NCBI GenBank assembly: GCA_947498595.1
Contig: CANMKX010000018.1
Span: 23,342-87,341, forward strand
Length of the DNA stretch: 64,000 nt
Source of the DNA: an uncultured Aquimarina sp.
Lineage (GTDB): Bacteria > Bacteroidota > Bacteroidia > Flavobacteriales > Flavobacteriaceae
Reading direction: 5' to 3'
In this document: positions 54,240 through 62,555 of the stretch, in pieces
How positions within the stretch are numbered: position 1 is the first letter of the stretch
Layout: each line of letters opens with the position of its first letter
The notes under the pieces: generated by a model
The model's input: only the letters and a program-made list of their open reading frames with translations
What the model was told of the DNA's origin: nothing
Database searches by the model: none
Made by a program: the position numbers and the translations under genes

Positions 54240-56096
54240 ATCGAGTAGCCCGACGCGATGAAAACTCACCGCGTTGAGGCTCTCACACCACCGTACATAC
54301 GGGTCTCGTATACGGCGGTTCGATAATTACACTTCTCGCTTGTAATAATCGATTAAAGAAACATACCCTCGTATTTTTAACCTTTCTATGGTTATAGTCG
54401 TTCCTAGAATAGGACTTTGAGCAACTGCCCAACCTCCCTTTCGTGTTCGACTCCATGCATAAGCTATCTCTGGGGAAACTCCCAGTCGGATCAGGTTTTT
54501 ACGCTTCCGCTCTGGTTTCTTCCAATGATGCCATATACAATACCGTAAACGATTTCTTAACCATTCTTCCAGCTTTTTAAGCTTAACCTGTATAGATGCT
54601 GGTTTAAAGTAATTGATCCAACCTCGTATTAAAAGATTAATTCGCCTCATACGCTCATCAAAACTTGCTGGGATCGTCTTCTTGGTAAGGTATGTAAGCT
54701 TAGACTTAAACGCTTTCCATTTAGAACGTTTGACCACTAGTTGGTATTTCCCCTTTTCTCCTTTCTTATAGGTGGGTACAAACCCAAATCCAAGTACTTG
54801 GAAACTTAAAGGATGACGTATTCCGCTCTTCGTCCTATTTATAGGAAGTTGTAGCTTGTGACGCAAAAACTTGTAGATACTATTACCTACTCGCTTTGCT
54901 GACTTTTTACTCTTAACGTATATACTAAAATCATCGGCATAGCGTATGTAGCGGTGTCCGCGATATCCTAGTTCCTTATCTAACTGATTGAGTAAAATAT
55001 TGGAGAGCAAAGGACTTAAAGGAGATCCTTGTGGAACTCCCTTTTTACGCTTTATAAGCTTGCCATTAATCTGTATAGGCGCTTTAAGAAATGATCGTAA
55101 TAACTTCATCGTTGCTTGACACTTTACCTTCTTATACACTAATTCTAGTAGCTTATAGTGAGATACTTCGTCAAAGAAATTCTTTAAGTCAATATCTATT
55201 ATGGTTTGATACCCTGAATTAATGTTGGAAAGACTCTGTCTAATGGCTTGATGGGCATTACGATGGGGTCTAAATCCATAACTATGCTGCTGGAAGTCTG
55301 GCTCAAATACAGGTTGCAATACCTGATGTAATGCTTGTTGGAAAACCCTATCTACTACTGTAGGAATACCTAAAAGGCGTTTCTTACCATTGCTCTTGGG
55401 AATTTCAACACCTAGTATAGGAGATACCTGATAGCTTCCTGCTTCTATTAAACAGATGTAAGTACTTCCATGAGTTTGAAGGATGGTTTTCAAATCCATA
55501 ATGGATATGTTATCAACTCCCGCACTCCCTTTGTTGGAAAACACCCGTCTATAGGCATTGTTAAGATTCGTTTTGTTTGTTACTTGTTTAATCAATTTTT
55601 TTTTTAACTTTTGATCCGCTGTTTCGCTTAATCAAAGGCTGTTGATTTACTAGAAAACTATCCGTAGCGTAAAAACAACTCCTTTGATCATTAAAAACAA
55701 ATTATCGTTCTGTCCTTCACTAGCATATCAGGAACTAGCTACTATGACTTCTGCTGACTTCTCCTGATAACTACACGTAGTTTAGGAGACCTCCCCAGGT
55801 AAGAACATCTTCTTTCACTCAATCACTGCCGTATCTACATAATTATCTTTTTTTTTTTTTATTCTTAGGGCGTTACAATGATGTGCTTGCTTACCCAGAT
55901 AAATATGCCTCTGTATACGATTCCTGTTCGTCAGTACCGAGTTTTGTAGTCTCGCTTTCTTCAATGCATACCTCACGGTAAACCACCTTGCGACTTACTA
56001 ATGCTTCCAAACGTCACTCCAGTGCATAAGGGACTTACACCCTCTAGATGAATTATTTATCTTTCGATAAATAAAAGATGCCCATACTGGGCACAC
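54240..56096 (-). mobile_element. Group II intron (IIC-attC type) in attC-like site
   Basis: On the - strand the intron begins GTGTGCCCAGTATGGGC at 56096, with GGTGTAAGTCCCTTAT further in, and ends with domain V (54280-54321: GAACCGCCGTATACGAGA, then CCGTATGTACGGTGGTG) and domain VI ending CTACTCGAT at 54240. Joined exons read CATTGT-TGTGCATAG, that is GTTGTGCATA, the same box as before gene 16. Known IIC-attC introns insert in the bottom strand of attC sites, opposite to the cassettes, as here. The exact 5' edge could also be 56098 or 56094; 56096 is chosen because it restores the box. Confidence 0.85.
54327..55595 (-). CDS. ltrA: Group II intron reverse transcriptase/maturase (class C)
   Basis: 422 residues, inside intron domain IV. 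RT motifs: GVPQGSPLSPLLSNILLNQL, YADD near 219-222 (RYIRYADDFS), and the LGFGFVPTY block. The maturase thumb has RMRRINLLIRGWINYFK. The end SPILGTTITIERLKIRGYVS with no HNH endonuclease domain is the form typical of class C intron proteins of attC-targeting introns. It splices and remobilises the host intron. Confidence 0.92.
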   Translation of the reverse strand: MIKQVTNKTNLNNAYRRVFSNKGSAGVDNISIMDLKTILQTHGSTYICLIEAGSYQVSPILGVEIPKSNGKKRLLGIPTVVDRVFQQALHQVLQPVFEPDFQQHSYGFRPHRNAHQAIRQSLSNINSGYQTIIDIDLKNFFDEVSHYKLLELVYKKVKCQATMKLLRSFLKAPIQINGKLIKRKKGVPQGSPLSPLLSNILLNQLDKELGYRGHRYIRYADDFSIYVKSKKSAKRVGNSIYKFLRHKLQLPINRTKSGIRHPLSFQVLGFGFVPTYKKGEKGKYQLVVKRSKWKAFKSKLTYLTKKTIPASFDERMRRINLLIRGWINYFKPASIQVKLKKLEEWLRNRLRYCIWHHWKKPERKRKNLIRLGVSPEIAYAWSRTRKGGWAVAQSPILGTTITIERLKIRGYVSLIDYYKREV

Positions 56097-56228
56097 ACAA
56101 TGTATAAAATTAATTGCTAGTTATAGCCTACTTACCAAAGTCCTTGCGGACTTTCTATCTGTGTTTTATTTGCTTACTTTAGTCCTTAAACCACGCAACT
56201 AATCTTATACAAAACCGTTATCCACCAT

Positions 56229-57044
56229 TTGAGAAAAATAATTTTCATATTAAACTTTATTTTCAGCACATTAATTTTTGCTCAAAATCCTGAATCATCA
56301 ACTCTGTATGAAAAAGAGTATTATGATTTAATAAATTATATTCCAGAAAATTTAAAAACGGATTCAATTCAAAAACTCGAAAGCCCACTAATAAAAGGAA
56401 GTTTAAATACAATTGGAAGTCTAAAACTCTACAATGGATTTAAAAAAGATTTTAAGCTATCTGAAAATGATAATAAATGGTTGAAAAACAGAATTGACCA
56501 AATAGCAACCGAAATATTTCTTGACGGAAAGAGAATTTTAATAAGTGCTGTTGGAGGTTATTCTGGTTGTCCAGACAAAATGATTGATACCATTAGATTA
56601 AACAATATCGAAATTACTAATTTAAGGTTTTGTTACAGTTGTACTGACTCTTATCGAGACGAAAATTTCATCAATATATTTAATAATAAAATGTACTCTT
56701 TGATGAAAATTGAGCCACCAAATGGAAAGACATATAGGTTCTATGGAAAATTTATTGGTTATAGCAAAAACAATAATGGAATAGAATTAATTCTAACTGA
56801 TGACAGAACATTTAAATTTTGGAAAAGAAAAGGACACGGTTCTGATTTTACCGAAGGTTTATGGAAAAACAGAAATGATACGTTGATTTTGAATTCTAAA
56901 ACTTTGACCAAAAATGACAGTTTGACTTTTTCGTTGTCTAGTGCAAAGTGGATTGAATTTAATAATCTAGAATTTCAGTTTAAAAAAGAAAAACTTACTG
57001 AATTAAACAACGGAAAAAGGAAATTGAAAAAAATAACTGAATAA
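56229..57044 (+). CDS. Cassette gene 17: exported protein, TTG start
   Basis: 271 residues from TTG (6 bp after the R' box GTTATCC), signal peptide to about residue 18 (LIFAQ). Cys-containing segment FCYSCTDSYRDENFIN and YRFYGKFIGYSKNNNGIELI may form a small beta domain; the C-terminal stretch EGLWKNRNDTLILNSKTL resembles the lipocalin-like tail of other array proteins. No family named. Confidence 0.6.
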   Translation: MRKIIFILNFIFSTLIFAQNPESSTLYEKEYYDLINYIPENLKTDSIQKLESPLIKGSLNTIGSLKLYNGFKKDFKLSENDNKWLKNRIDQIATEIFLDGKRILISAVGGYSGCPDKMIDTIRLNNIEITNLRFCYSCTDSYRDENFINIFNNKMYSLMKIEPPNGKTYRFYGKFIGYSKNNNGIELILTDDRTFKFWKRKGHGSDFTEGLWKNRNDTLILNSKTLTKNDSLTFSLSSAKWIEFNNLEFQFKKEKLTELNNGKRKLKKITE

Positions 57045-57052
57045 AAACGTTA

Positions 57053-57241
57053 GGGAACAACACCTATGCGATAATGTGGGGTTTAGATTTAACCGAAAGG
57101 TTATTGTCTATTTAGTTTGTCGTCATTGATTTAGATTTAGTATTTTAGAAAATATAAAAACAAAACATAAACTTTGACTAAATACTTGATTAAAAATCAA
57201 TTATTTTTTGCTCCCGTACTACGCATAGCTAAACGTTATGG
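57053..57241 (+). repeat. Cassette spacer E13 (attC-like, 189 bp)
   Basis: R'' GGGAACAAC (57053), left arm TATGCGATAATGTGGG (57065-57080), right arm CCCGTACTACGCATA (57213-57227, inverted TATGCGTAGTACGGG), R' GTTATGG (57235). Arms pair well; no IS sequence inside. The short inner repeats CAATTATTTTTTG and AACCGAAAGGTT may add to the fold. Confidence 0.55.
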
Positions 57242-57255
57242 TCAAATAAATAAAA

Positions 57256-57918
57256 ATGAACAAAATCTTATTTTTAATACTAGCGTCAATAGCTTTTAGC
57301 TGTGATCAAGAACAAAATGACGCACAAGGTAAAATCGAAAAGGAATCCCAGTCGGATTACAAACCGAATGCTGAATCGATTGAACTTAATAACAAAGCTC
57401 TCGAAATTACGATGTTTCATAGAGATGACTCAATAAAAGTTGACAGTGCGATTTTGCTATTGGACAAAGCCACAGAAATTGATTCGCTATATTTTCTTGG
57501 CTACTCAAATAAGATTCAGTTTTTGATGATTAAACAAGATTACCCTAGATTACTTGAAACGAACAAAAGGATAAAAGAATTAAGACCTAATCAGCCTAAC
57601 TGGATAATTCAACGAGCTTTGATATTTGAACTTTCTGGCGAAATAGACAAAGCCAATTCTGAATACAAAAAAGGAATAAATGAGTATGAACAAATAATGG
57701 ATTCAGAAGCGGAACTGTCTTGGGAATTTGAACTTGAATTCGCTCAGAGCCTGGTAATGGCAAATCATTACGATAAAGCTCAAGAGATTATTAATAAACT
57801 TAAAAAAGAAAATCCTGATTTAGAAATTTGGAAAGCGTTCGAACTTCAGACGAAGAACGAACTTCTGAAAATGATGAATAAAAAAAAGAATGCAACACAA
57901 TGTTTAACAAATGTTTAA
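57256..57918 (+). CDS. Cassette gene 18: TPR-like lipoprotein
   Basis: 220 residues, lipobox SIAFSC with Cys16. Helical repeats of the TPR type (DSLYFLGYSNKIQFLMIKQD; PNWIIQRALIFELSGEIDKA; WEFELEFAQSLVMANHYDKA). Likely an outer- or inner-membrane-attached scaffold. The R' box GTTATGG precedes the ATG by 14 bp. Confidence 0.65.
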   Translation: MNKILFLILASIAFSCDQEQNDAQGKIEKESQSDYKPNAESIELNNKALEITMFHRDDSIKVDSAILLLDKATEIDSLYFLGYSNKIQFLMIKQDYPRLLETNKRIKELRPNQPNWIIQRALIFELSGEIDKANSEYKKGINEYEQIMDSEAELSWEFELEFAQSLVMANHYDKAQEIINKLKKENPDLEIWKAFELQTKNELLKMMNKKKNATQCLTNV

Positions 57919-58040
57919 CAAATGGTTAGCTAGTGATTTTCGAGACTTTGGTACTTCGTAGAAATCCCGTTAATCTGCAAGATTGACTACGTGGTAAACA
58001 GAAATTTCACTACCTTGAATTCAGCCACCAAAACTTACAG

Positions 58041-58427
58041 TAAACGTCAGACTGCGCAAAAACTCAAGAGTAGTAATTGAATAAAAATAAGTATTTTCCT
58101 ATTATATAAATCGATACATTATTTTATGGATTATATTCAAGGTCTTGATCGAGGGGTATAACAAATGATTTCATTTGATCAGTATGTTATGCCAGATTCA
58201 TGGGCAAGAATTCTTGATTTGTTTATAACTATTTTACCTTTAAAGACATTAGGTTTTAATGATCCTCCATCTTCAGAAGGACGTCCGCCATATGCTCCAG
58301 CGGATTTGTTAAGGTTATACCTTTCAAAAGAAACAAAAACCCATTTTAAAGCTGCTTGATATTGGCTATATTTAGCTTTTATAAAACGATAAAATAACAA
58401 ACAGAGGTTTCTGCGCAGACTCACGTT
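58041..58427 (+). repeat. Cassette spacer E14 (type A, most complete IS-derived copy)
   Basis: Left edge TAAACGTCAGA-CTGCGCAAAAACTC, right edge GGTTTCTGCGCAG-ACTCAC-GTTATAT: the inner arms CTGCGCA..AAAC are inverted, and the outer AAAC/GTTA boxes lie 6 bp beyond each. The interior carries the N-terminal transposase fragment 58165-58359 and then the common right arm. This copy shows that the repeat combines an internally deleted IS with an attC-like outer frame. Confidence 0.7.
58165..58359 (+). pseudogene. Truncated IS1182/IS5-superfamily transposase (N-terminal piece)
   Basis: 64 codons, MISFDQYVMPDSWARIL, LKTLGFNDPPSSEGRPPYAP and ADLLRLYL are the usual start of such DDE transposases (which continue YGY..). 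Here LYL runs straight into KETKTHFKAA and a stop, so the catalytic part has been deleted. The same ATGATTTCATTTG start recurs in decayed form in spacers E5 and E17. Confidence 0.7.
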
Positions 58428-58441
58428 ATATGCAAACTGAA

Positions 58442-58882
58442 ATGAAGAACTTTAAATTAATATTCGGATTTATTTTTTTAAGCATTCTATGCTTTAATCA
58501 GGCATTTGGACAAAATGAAACGGCAAAAACCAATTGGGACAAACTAATTGTTGGAAAGTGGGTAAGTAAAATAAACAAAACTTCAGACGGAGAGGAATAT
58601 TTGGGAATAAAATGCAAGGACACAATTCAATACTACCAAAACGGGGATTACGCATCTCAACAATGTGATTGGAGTGAAACTGGAAAATGGAAGTTTTCTG
58701 AAAATAAAGATTTAATTATCCTTTATGATATTGACAATAAATACTGGAAAAAAGAACTCGAAACTGACAAATTATTTAGAAATGAAGGTCGAATATTATC
58801 AGTATCAGAAACTGAATTAGTGACTATAACTTATGCCGAAATGGAAGGAGAAATTTACTGTTATCACATAAGACTTGAATAA
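58442..58882 (+). CDS. Cassette gene 19: small exported lipocalin-like protein
   Basis: 146 residues from ATG 58442. An upstream in-frame ATG at 58430 lies inside the R' box and is less likely. Signal peptide to about residue 23 (QAFGQ). LIVGKWVSKINKTSDGEEYL and TGKWKFSENKDLIILYDIDN give the repeated GKW pattern of bacterial lipocalin-like (DUF-type) proteins. Flanking boxes GTTATATGC (58425) and GCACATAAC (58890) are complementary except for one base. Confidence 0.65.
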   Translation: MKNFKLIFGFIFLSILCFNQAFGQNETAKTNWDKLIVGKWVSKINKTSDGEEYLGIKCKDTIQYYQNGDYASQQCDWSETGKWKFSENKDLIILYDIDNKYWKKELETDKLFRNEGRILSVSETELVTITYAEMEGEIYCYHIRLE

Positions 58883-58889
58883 AAAGTCA

Positions 58890-59175
58890 GCACATAACAA
58901 TGGTAACTGTTGCACAAGTTAATAATTAAAAAATATAAAGGAGAAGAAAAGCCGCTTTAAAGGGCTCTTCCTTCTGTGTTTAGGTGAATCTACTACAAAT
59001 AAAAATTATCGATTTATAGAACGTTCTATTTATCAAGAAGCTTTAGAGGAAAATCAAAAAAGAATACCTTTCAAAAGAAACAAAAACCCATTTTAAAGCT
59101 GCTTGATATTGGCTATATTTAGCTTTTATAAAACGATAAAATAACAAACAGGGGTTTCTGCGTAGACTTATGCTG
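58890..59175 (+). repeat. Cassette spacer E15 (type B)
   Basis: R'' GCACATAAC, left arm ACTGTTGCACAAG, terminator-like hairpin GAAGAAAAGCC/GGGCTCTTCCTTC at about 58942-58975, then IS-like interior and the common right arm ending TTTCTGCGTAGACTTAT-GCTGTGG. About 286 bp. Confidence 0.6.
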
Positions 59176-59199
59176 TGGTGCAATTAGACAAAACAAACT

Positions 59200-60033
59200 A
59201 TGAACAATATTTATAAAGATTTTTTCACAACACTTAATGAATATTTGATAACATTAGAAATAGACAAAAAACATAAAGGAATTGAAGGCTGTTCCACTCA
59301 AGAAATCGAATCAATTGAAAAAAGAAAAGGTAATTTACCAATCGCTTATAAGGAATATTTGAAAAGTATCGGGAAAAAGTTCTTATTTGAATTTATGGAT
59401 GCTGAAGATATGGCATTTGACGACCTTGATTATATTGAACAATTTGGAAAAGGGATTTTTGAAACTAACAAGTTGAAAATGGAAAGACCATTTATGGTTA
59501 TTTCAGAAAGGCGAAACGATTATATTACTTTCATATACCTTGACGAAGGAGACAATCCTAAAACTTGGATAATGAGTGAATACTGGGATGAGGAGGAGAA
59601 AGGAGAAAATCTAGAAATAAGAACTGATTCATTTACAGATTTAATACTTAGTTTTTTTCAACAGTCACTTATTAATTTTCCATTTACTTTTAATTGGGTT
59701 ACCGAAGAAGATAAAAAAGACAAGGATGTTGTAAAAAAAAGATATATGAATTGGTTTAGAAACTTACAATCTATTGAAGAAAAAATAAACTCAAATAGCT
59801 CAAATAATACTCTTGTAAAACAGTTAAATAGTAAGTTCCTAGAATACTATCTTCCAAGCAAAAATACAATAATTGAAGAGTTAAATAGCTTTAATAAAAC
59901 CAATTATAAAAAAACAATCTCTAATAAAATTCAATACATAGATAATTTGAGTCAACAAAATCCAAATAAAAATGAAAACAAAATTGTAAAGTGGATAAAA
60001 AAATATTTATTTAATTCTACACAACAACAGTAA
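59200..60033 (+). CDS. Cassette gene 20: SMI1/KNR4-family protein
   Basis: 277 residues, no signal peptide. GCSTQEIESIEKRKGNLPIA followed by YKEYLKSIGKK is the SMI1/KNR4 entry helix, and MAFDDLDYIEQF, FMVISERRNDYITFIYLDEG and PKTWIMSEYWD complete the domain (about 20-150). In bacteria many such proteins are immunity proteins against polymorphic toxins. The last 110 residues are Lys/Asn-rich coil. Its stop TAA is part of the R'' box CAGTAAC. Confidence 0.8.
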   Translation: MNNIYKDFFTTLNEYLITLEIDKKHKGIEGCSTQEIESIEKRKGNLPIAYKEYLKSIGKKFLFEFMDAEDMAFDDLDYIEQFGKGIFETNKLKMERPFMVISERRNDYITFIYLDEGDNPKTWIMSEYWDEEEKGENLEIRTDSFTDLILSFFQQSLINFPFTFNWVTEEDKKDKDVVKKRYMNWFRNLQSIEEKINSNSSNNTLVKQLNSKFLEYYLPSKNTIIEELNSFNKTNYKKTISNKIQYIDNLSQQNPNKNENKIVKWIKKYLFNSTQQQ

Positions 60034-60305
60034 CTGTTGCACAGGTTAATAATTATAAAATATAAAGCAGAAGAAAAGTCCTTTTAAAAGGCTTTTCTTC
60101 TGTGTTTAAGTGAATCTACTACAAATAAAAATTATCGATTTATAGAACGTTCTATTTATCAAGAAGCTTTAGAGGAAAATCAAAAAGGAGTACCTTTCAA
60201 AAGAAACAAAAATCCATTTTAAAGCTGCTTGATATTGATTATATTTAGCTTTTATAAAACTATAAAATAACGAATATGGATATCTGCACGGACTCATGTT
60301 GGCAG
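60021..60305 (+). repeat. Cassette spacer E16 (type B)
   Basis: R'' ACAACAACAGTAAC overlaps the end of gene 20; left arm CTGTTGCACAGG; hairpin GAAGAAAAGTCC/GGCTTTTCTTC near 60067-60101; common right arm; R' GTTGGCAG at 60298. Nearly the same as E15 apart from point changes. Confidence 0.65.
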
Positions 60306-60319
60306 TAATTAAGTAAAAA

Positions 60320-60688
60320 GTGAGAATTAACTATAATTTACTATTAGTAACTTATTCGATAATATTGATTGGGCAGCTTTTGTTTGTTCTAATGTGGAGT
60401 CTCGGAATGAAAGAAAACGCGGAATTTAGTGTTGGACTAATTATAACAATCTCTATAGTAGTGCTAACGATAATTTCTTTGTCACTGTTTCCTTATTTGA
60501 TTAAAAAAGTTAAATCTCTAAAAAAACCAATTGGATTAATGAACTTACTACTGATTGTTGGAACATTGGCATACGGATTATACCACTTATTGGAACTTGA
60601 TTTGAATATATTTTTAATAATCGTAATAACATTGTATCTAATTTCCGGAATTATTTTATTAACTAAAATCGGAAAAGAAATTTTTTGA
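60320..60688 (+). CDS. Cassette gene 21: small four-helix membrane protein, GTG start
   Basis: 122 residues from GTG, chosen because it is 15 bp after the R' box. Four hydrophobic helices (LLLVTYSIILIGQLLFVLMW; VGLIITISIVVLTIISLSLF; GLMNLLLIVGTLAYGLYHLL; IFLIIVITLYLISGIILL). No motif. The boxes GTTGGCA (60298) and TGCCAAC-type TTGCCAAC (60702) are exact complements over seven bases, making this a clean cassette. Confidence 0.65.
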   Translation: MRINYNLLLVTYSIILIGQLLFVLMWSLGMKENAEFSVGLIITISIVVLTIISLSLFPYLIKKVKSLKKPIGLMNLLLIVGTLAYGLYHLLELDLNIFLIIVITLYLISGIILLTKIGKEIF

Positions 60689-60701
60689 GTACTAAAAACT
60701 A

Positions 60702-61440
60702 TTGCCAACATAATAACTGTTGCGCAAGTTGATAATTATAAAATATAAAGGAGAATAAAAGCCTTTTTAAGAGGCTTTTATTCTGTGTTTAGGTAAATTA
60801 ATTGATAAAATTGAAGCTCTTAATAAAGACGTATTATATGTCTTTATTAAGGATATAGTCATCTATAAAAAGAGTCTTAGTTTTGGCTATACTTTTGCTC
60901 AGGTTTTTAGAAAATTTCAGATACTTTTAGAGGTTATAGGCAATAGCAGAAAGCTTCATTACTTTGTTAGCTTGGTGGATTTCTATAGTATTGATTTGCA
61001 TCAAAACTCAAATTCAACTCAATACAAATCAACATGTAATCACCTTAAAATCAATTAATTTTACACAAAAAACCATTAAACTGCGTAAAAACTCAAGAGT
61101 ACTTATTGAATAAAAATAAGTGTCTTACTATTATATAAATCGACGCATTATTTTATGGATTATATTCAAGGTTTTGATCGATGAAAATTACAAATGATTT
61201 CATTTGTTGAATACCTATCTGGAAGTAATTTTACTTGCTACAAGAAATCAATGTGTTTCCAATAAAATGATCGATTTGTAGAACGTTTCATCTATCAAAA
61301 CTCTTAGAGCTATTATCAAAAAAGAGTATTTTCAAAAGAAATAAAAAATCCATTTTAAAGCTGCTTGATATTGCTATATTTAACTTTTATAAAACCATAA
61401 AATAACAAATAAGGAGTTCTGTGCAGATTCCGTTACCAGC
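60702..61440 (+). repeat. Cassette spacer E17 (composite, type B plus type A)
   Basis: R'' TTGCCAAC, then a type B left arm (CTGTTGCGCAAG and hairpin AAAAGCC/GGCTTTT), a 280-bp unexplained middle with an inverted repeat TTAATAAAGAC/GTCTTTATTAA (60820-60850) and a possible decayed frame, then a whole type A copy (CTGCGTAAAAACTCAAGAG at 61081, decayed MISFVEYLSG start) and R' GTTACCAGC (61432). Two elements seem to have stacked in one spacer. Confidence 0.6.
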
Positions 61441-61451
61441 AATTATAAAGA

Positions 61452-62135
61452 ATGGATGTAAAAAATCTAAATATGAAATCAAGCTTATTAAATGAAAAAA
61501 TAATTGAAATAGGAAAAATATCTTTCAAATTATGGCTTGAATTTGAAGAGTCAGGTCAGTGGGAGAATATTGAAAATGATTTTGCAAACATTGAAGTTAA
61601 CACACTGGATGGAAGAAAATATGGAATAAATGTTTGGACATTTAAATTTCTTGAATCTGCAATTAAGCTGGATGAGAAGAACGGTGAAAATTTGAATGGA
61701 CTTTATCTAACACCTCCAGACTTATTTGTAAAAGAATTATCGAGAAATTGTATCGAAAAATCAATAGTTGATTTGCTAGAAAAAGGAAATTTAGAAGATT
61801 CTTTAAATAATTTAATCTTTGAATTAGAATTTCTTGAGCCATATTGGGATGCATATGAAATGGAAGAAAAGAGTACTCAAAATTTAATTAATGAACTCCA
61901 ACTTGAATTGCCAGACAATCACCTGCTACAAAATAAGAATTTTGAATTGATAGCACGAAAAATAAATAATGACGATATTGTCTTGAAACTTGAAGACGAA
62001 CGAATTGCCGTTGTTCATCTGACTTGGAAATCAAAAAAGGAAATTGATGGATATCCGATAACGAGAACCTATAAAGACAAAGTAGATTTTTGGATAAACG
62101 AAATGAAACAAGATATAATTGAATTCAAAAAATAA
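61452..62135 (+). CDS. Cassette gene 22: soluble acidic protein of unknown function
   Basis: 227 residues, no signal peptide. DGRKYGINVWTFKFLESAIK and FLEPYWDAYEMEEKSTQNLI are noticeable; the end RIAVVHLTWKSKKEIDGYPI and TRTYKDKVDFW may be an immunity-type module, since this phrase (VHLTWxxkkE..y.p) is common in bacterial immunity-like proteins; that is a loose resemblance. A second Met at 61473 is an alternative start. Flanking boxes GTTACCAGC (61432) and GCTGGAATAAC (62140) match. Confidence 0.6.
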   Translation: MDVKNLNMKSSLLNEKIIEIGKISFKLWLEFEESGQWENIENDFANIEVNTLDGRKYGINVWTFKFLESAIKLDEKNGENLNGLYLTPPDLFVKELSRNCIEKSIVDLLEKGNLEDSLNNLIFELEFLEPYWDAYEMEEKSTQNLINELQLELPDNHLLQNKNFELIARKINNDDIVLKLEDERIAVVHLTWKSKKEIDGYPITRTYKDKVDFWINEMKQDIIEFKK

Positions 62136-62139
62136 AAAA

Positions 62140-62537
62140 GCTGGAATAACTAAGCATTCGGACTGTTCGTAGAGCAGTATCTAAATGCAGTGTTGACTAA
62201 AATCCGCGTATCACTAGTGATTTAAGCTCTATGGGTTTTACTGAGTTTTTTTTGGAGGTATTAGAACTAATAGTAGTTTTTTTAATTAACTATATGATTT
62301 ACATATTCATGAACATGATCTCTTATTAAAAAACCTATTTTTTTAAATAATTCAAGTATCATCTATGTTTTTGGTCATAGGTATCCTATGGTTCCTTAGT
62401 ATTTAATTTTTTTTAACTATTTTTTTGATTTTATTAGAAGAAACTAAAACCCATTTTAAAGCTGCTTGATATTGGCTATATTTAGCTTTTATAAACCATA
62501 AAGTAACAAAGAAGGGTTTCTACGCAAATTCACATTA
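62140..62537 (+). repeat. Cassette spacer E18 (type C)
   Basis: GCTGGAATAACTAAGCATTCGG, hairpin GGACTGTTCGTAGAGCAG, interior TTTTTTGGAGGTATTAGAAC (shared with E1 and E2), common right arm, ending GTTTCTACGCAAATTCAC-ATTAGCT. About 398 bp, the same size as E1. Confidence 0.65.
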
Positions 62538-62555
62538 GCTAACATTTAACAAAAA

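Larger units (their letters stand above)
54232..56223 (+). repeat. Cassette spacer E12: attC-like site interrupted by a group II intron
   Basis: Without the intron (54240-56096) the site is about 135 nt: R'' TATGCACA+AC, left arm TGTATAAAATTAATTGC (56101-56117), right arm GCAACTAATCTTATACA (56195-56211), R' GTTATCC (56217-56223). The arms pair at 15 of 17 positions, the boxes sit a few bases outside them, and total length is inside the known attC range (57-141 bp). This is the clearest site of the array and has no IS insert. Confidence 0.75.

Noticed and set aside
54327..55595. Diversity-generating or defence (DRT/Abi) reverse transcriptase
   Set aside because: The RT sits within recognisable group II intron RNA domains with a proper 5' GTGTG start and domain V/VI, and has a maturase thumb; no template/variable repeats.
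58179..58424. - strand ORF in the E14 repeat
   Set aside because: Shadow of the truncated transposase frame and repeat arm; no start signal or family.
58041..58427. Intact insertion sequence
   Set aside because: Only the first 54 or so transposase codons remain, with no catalytic DDE part; it cannot move by itself.
39831..62537. CRISPR array
   Set aside because: Repeats are long (100-400 bp), irregularly spaced, and separated by full genes, not by short spacers; no cas genes.
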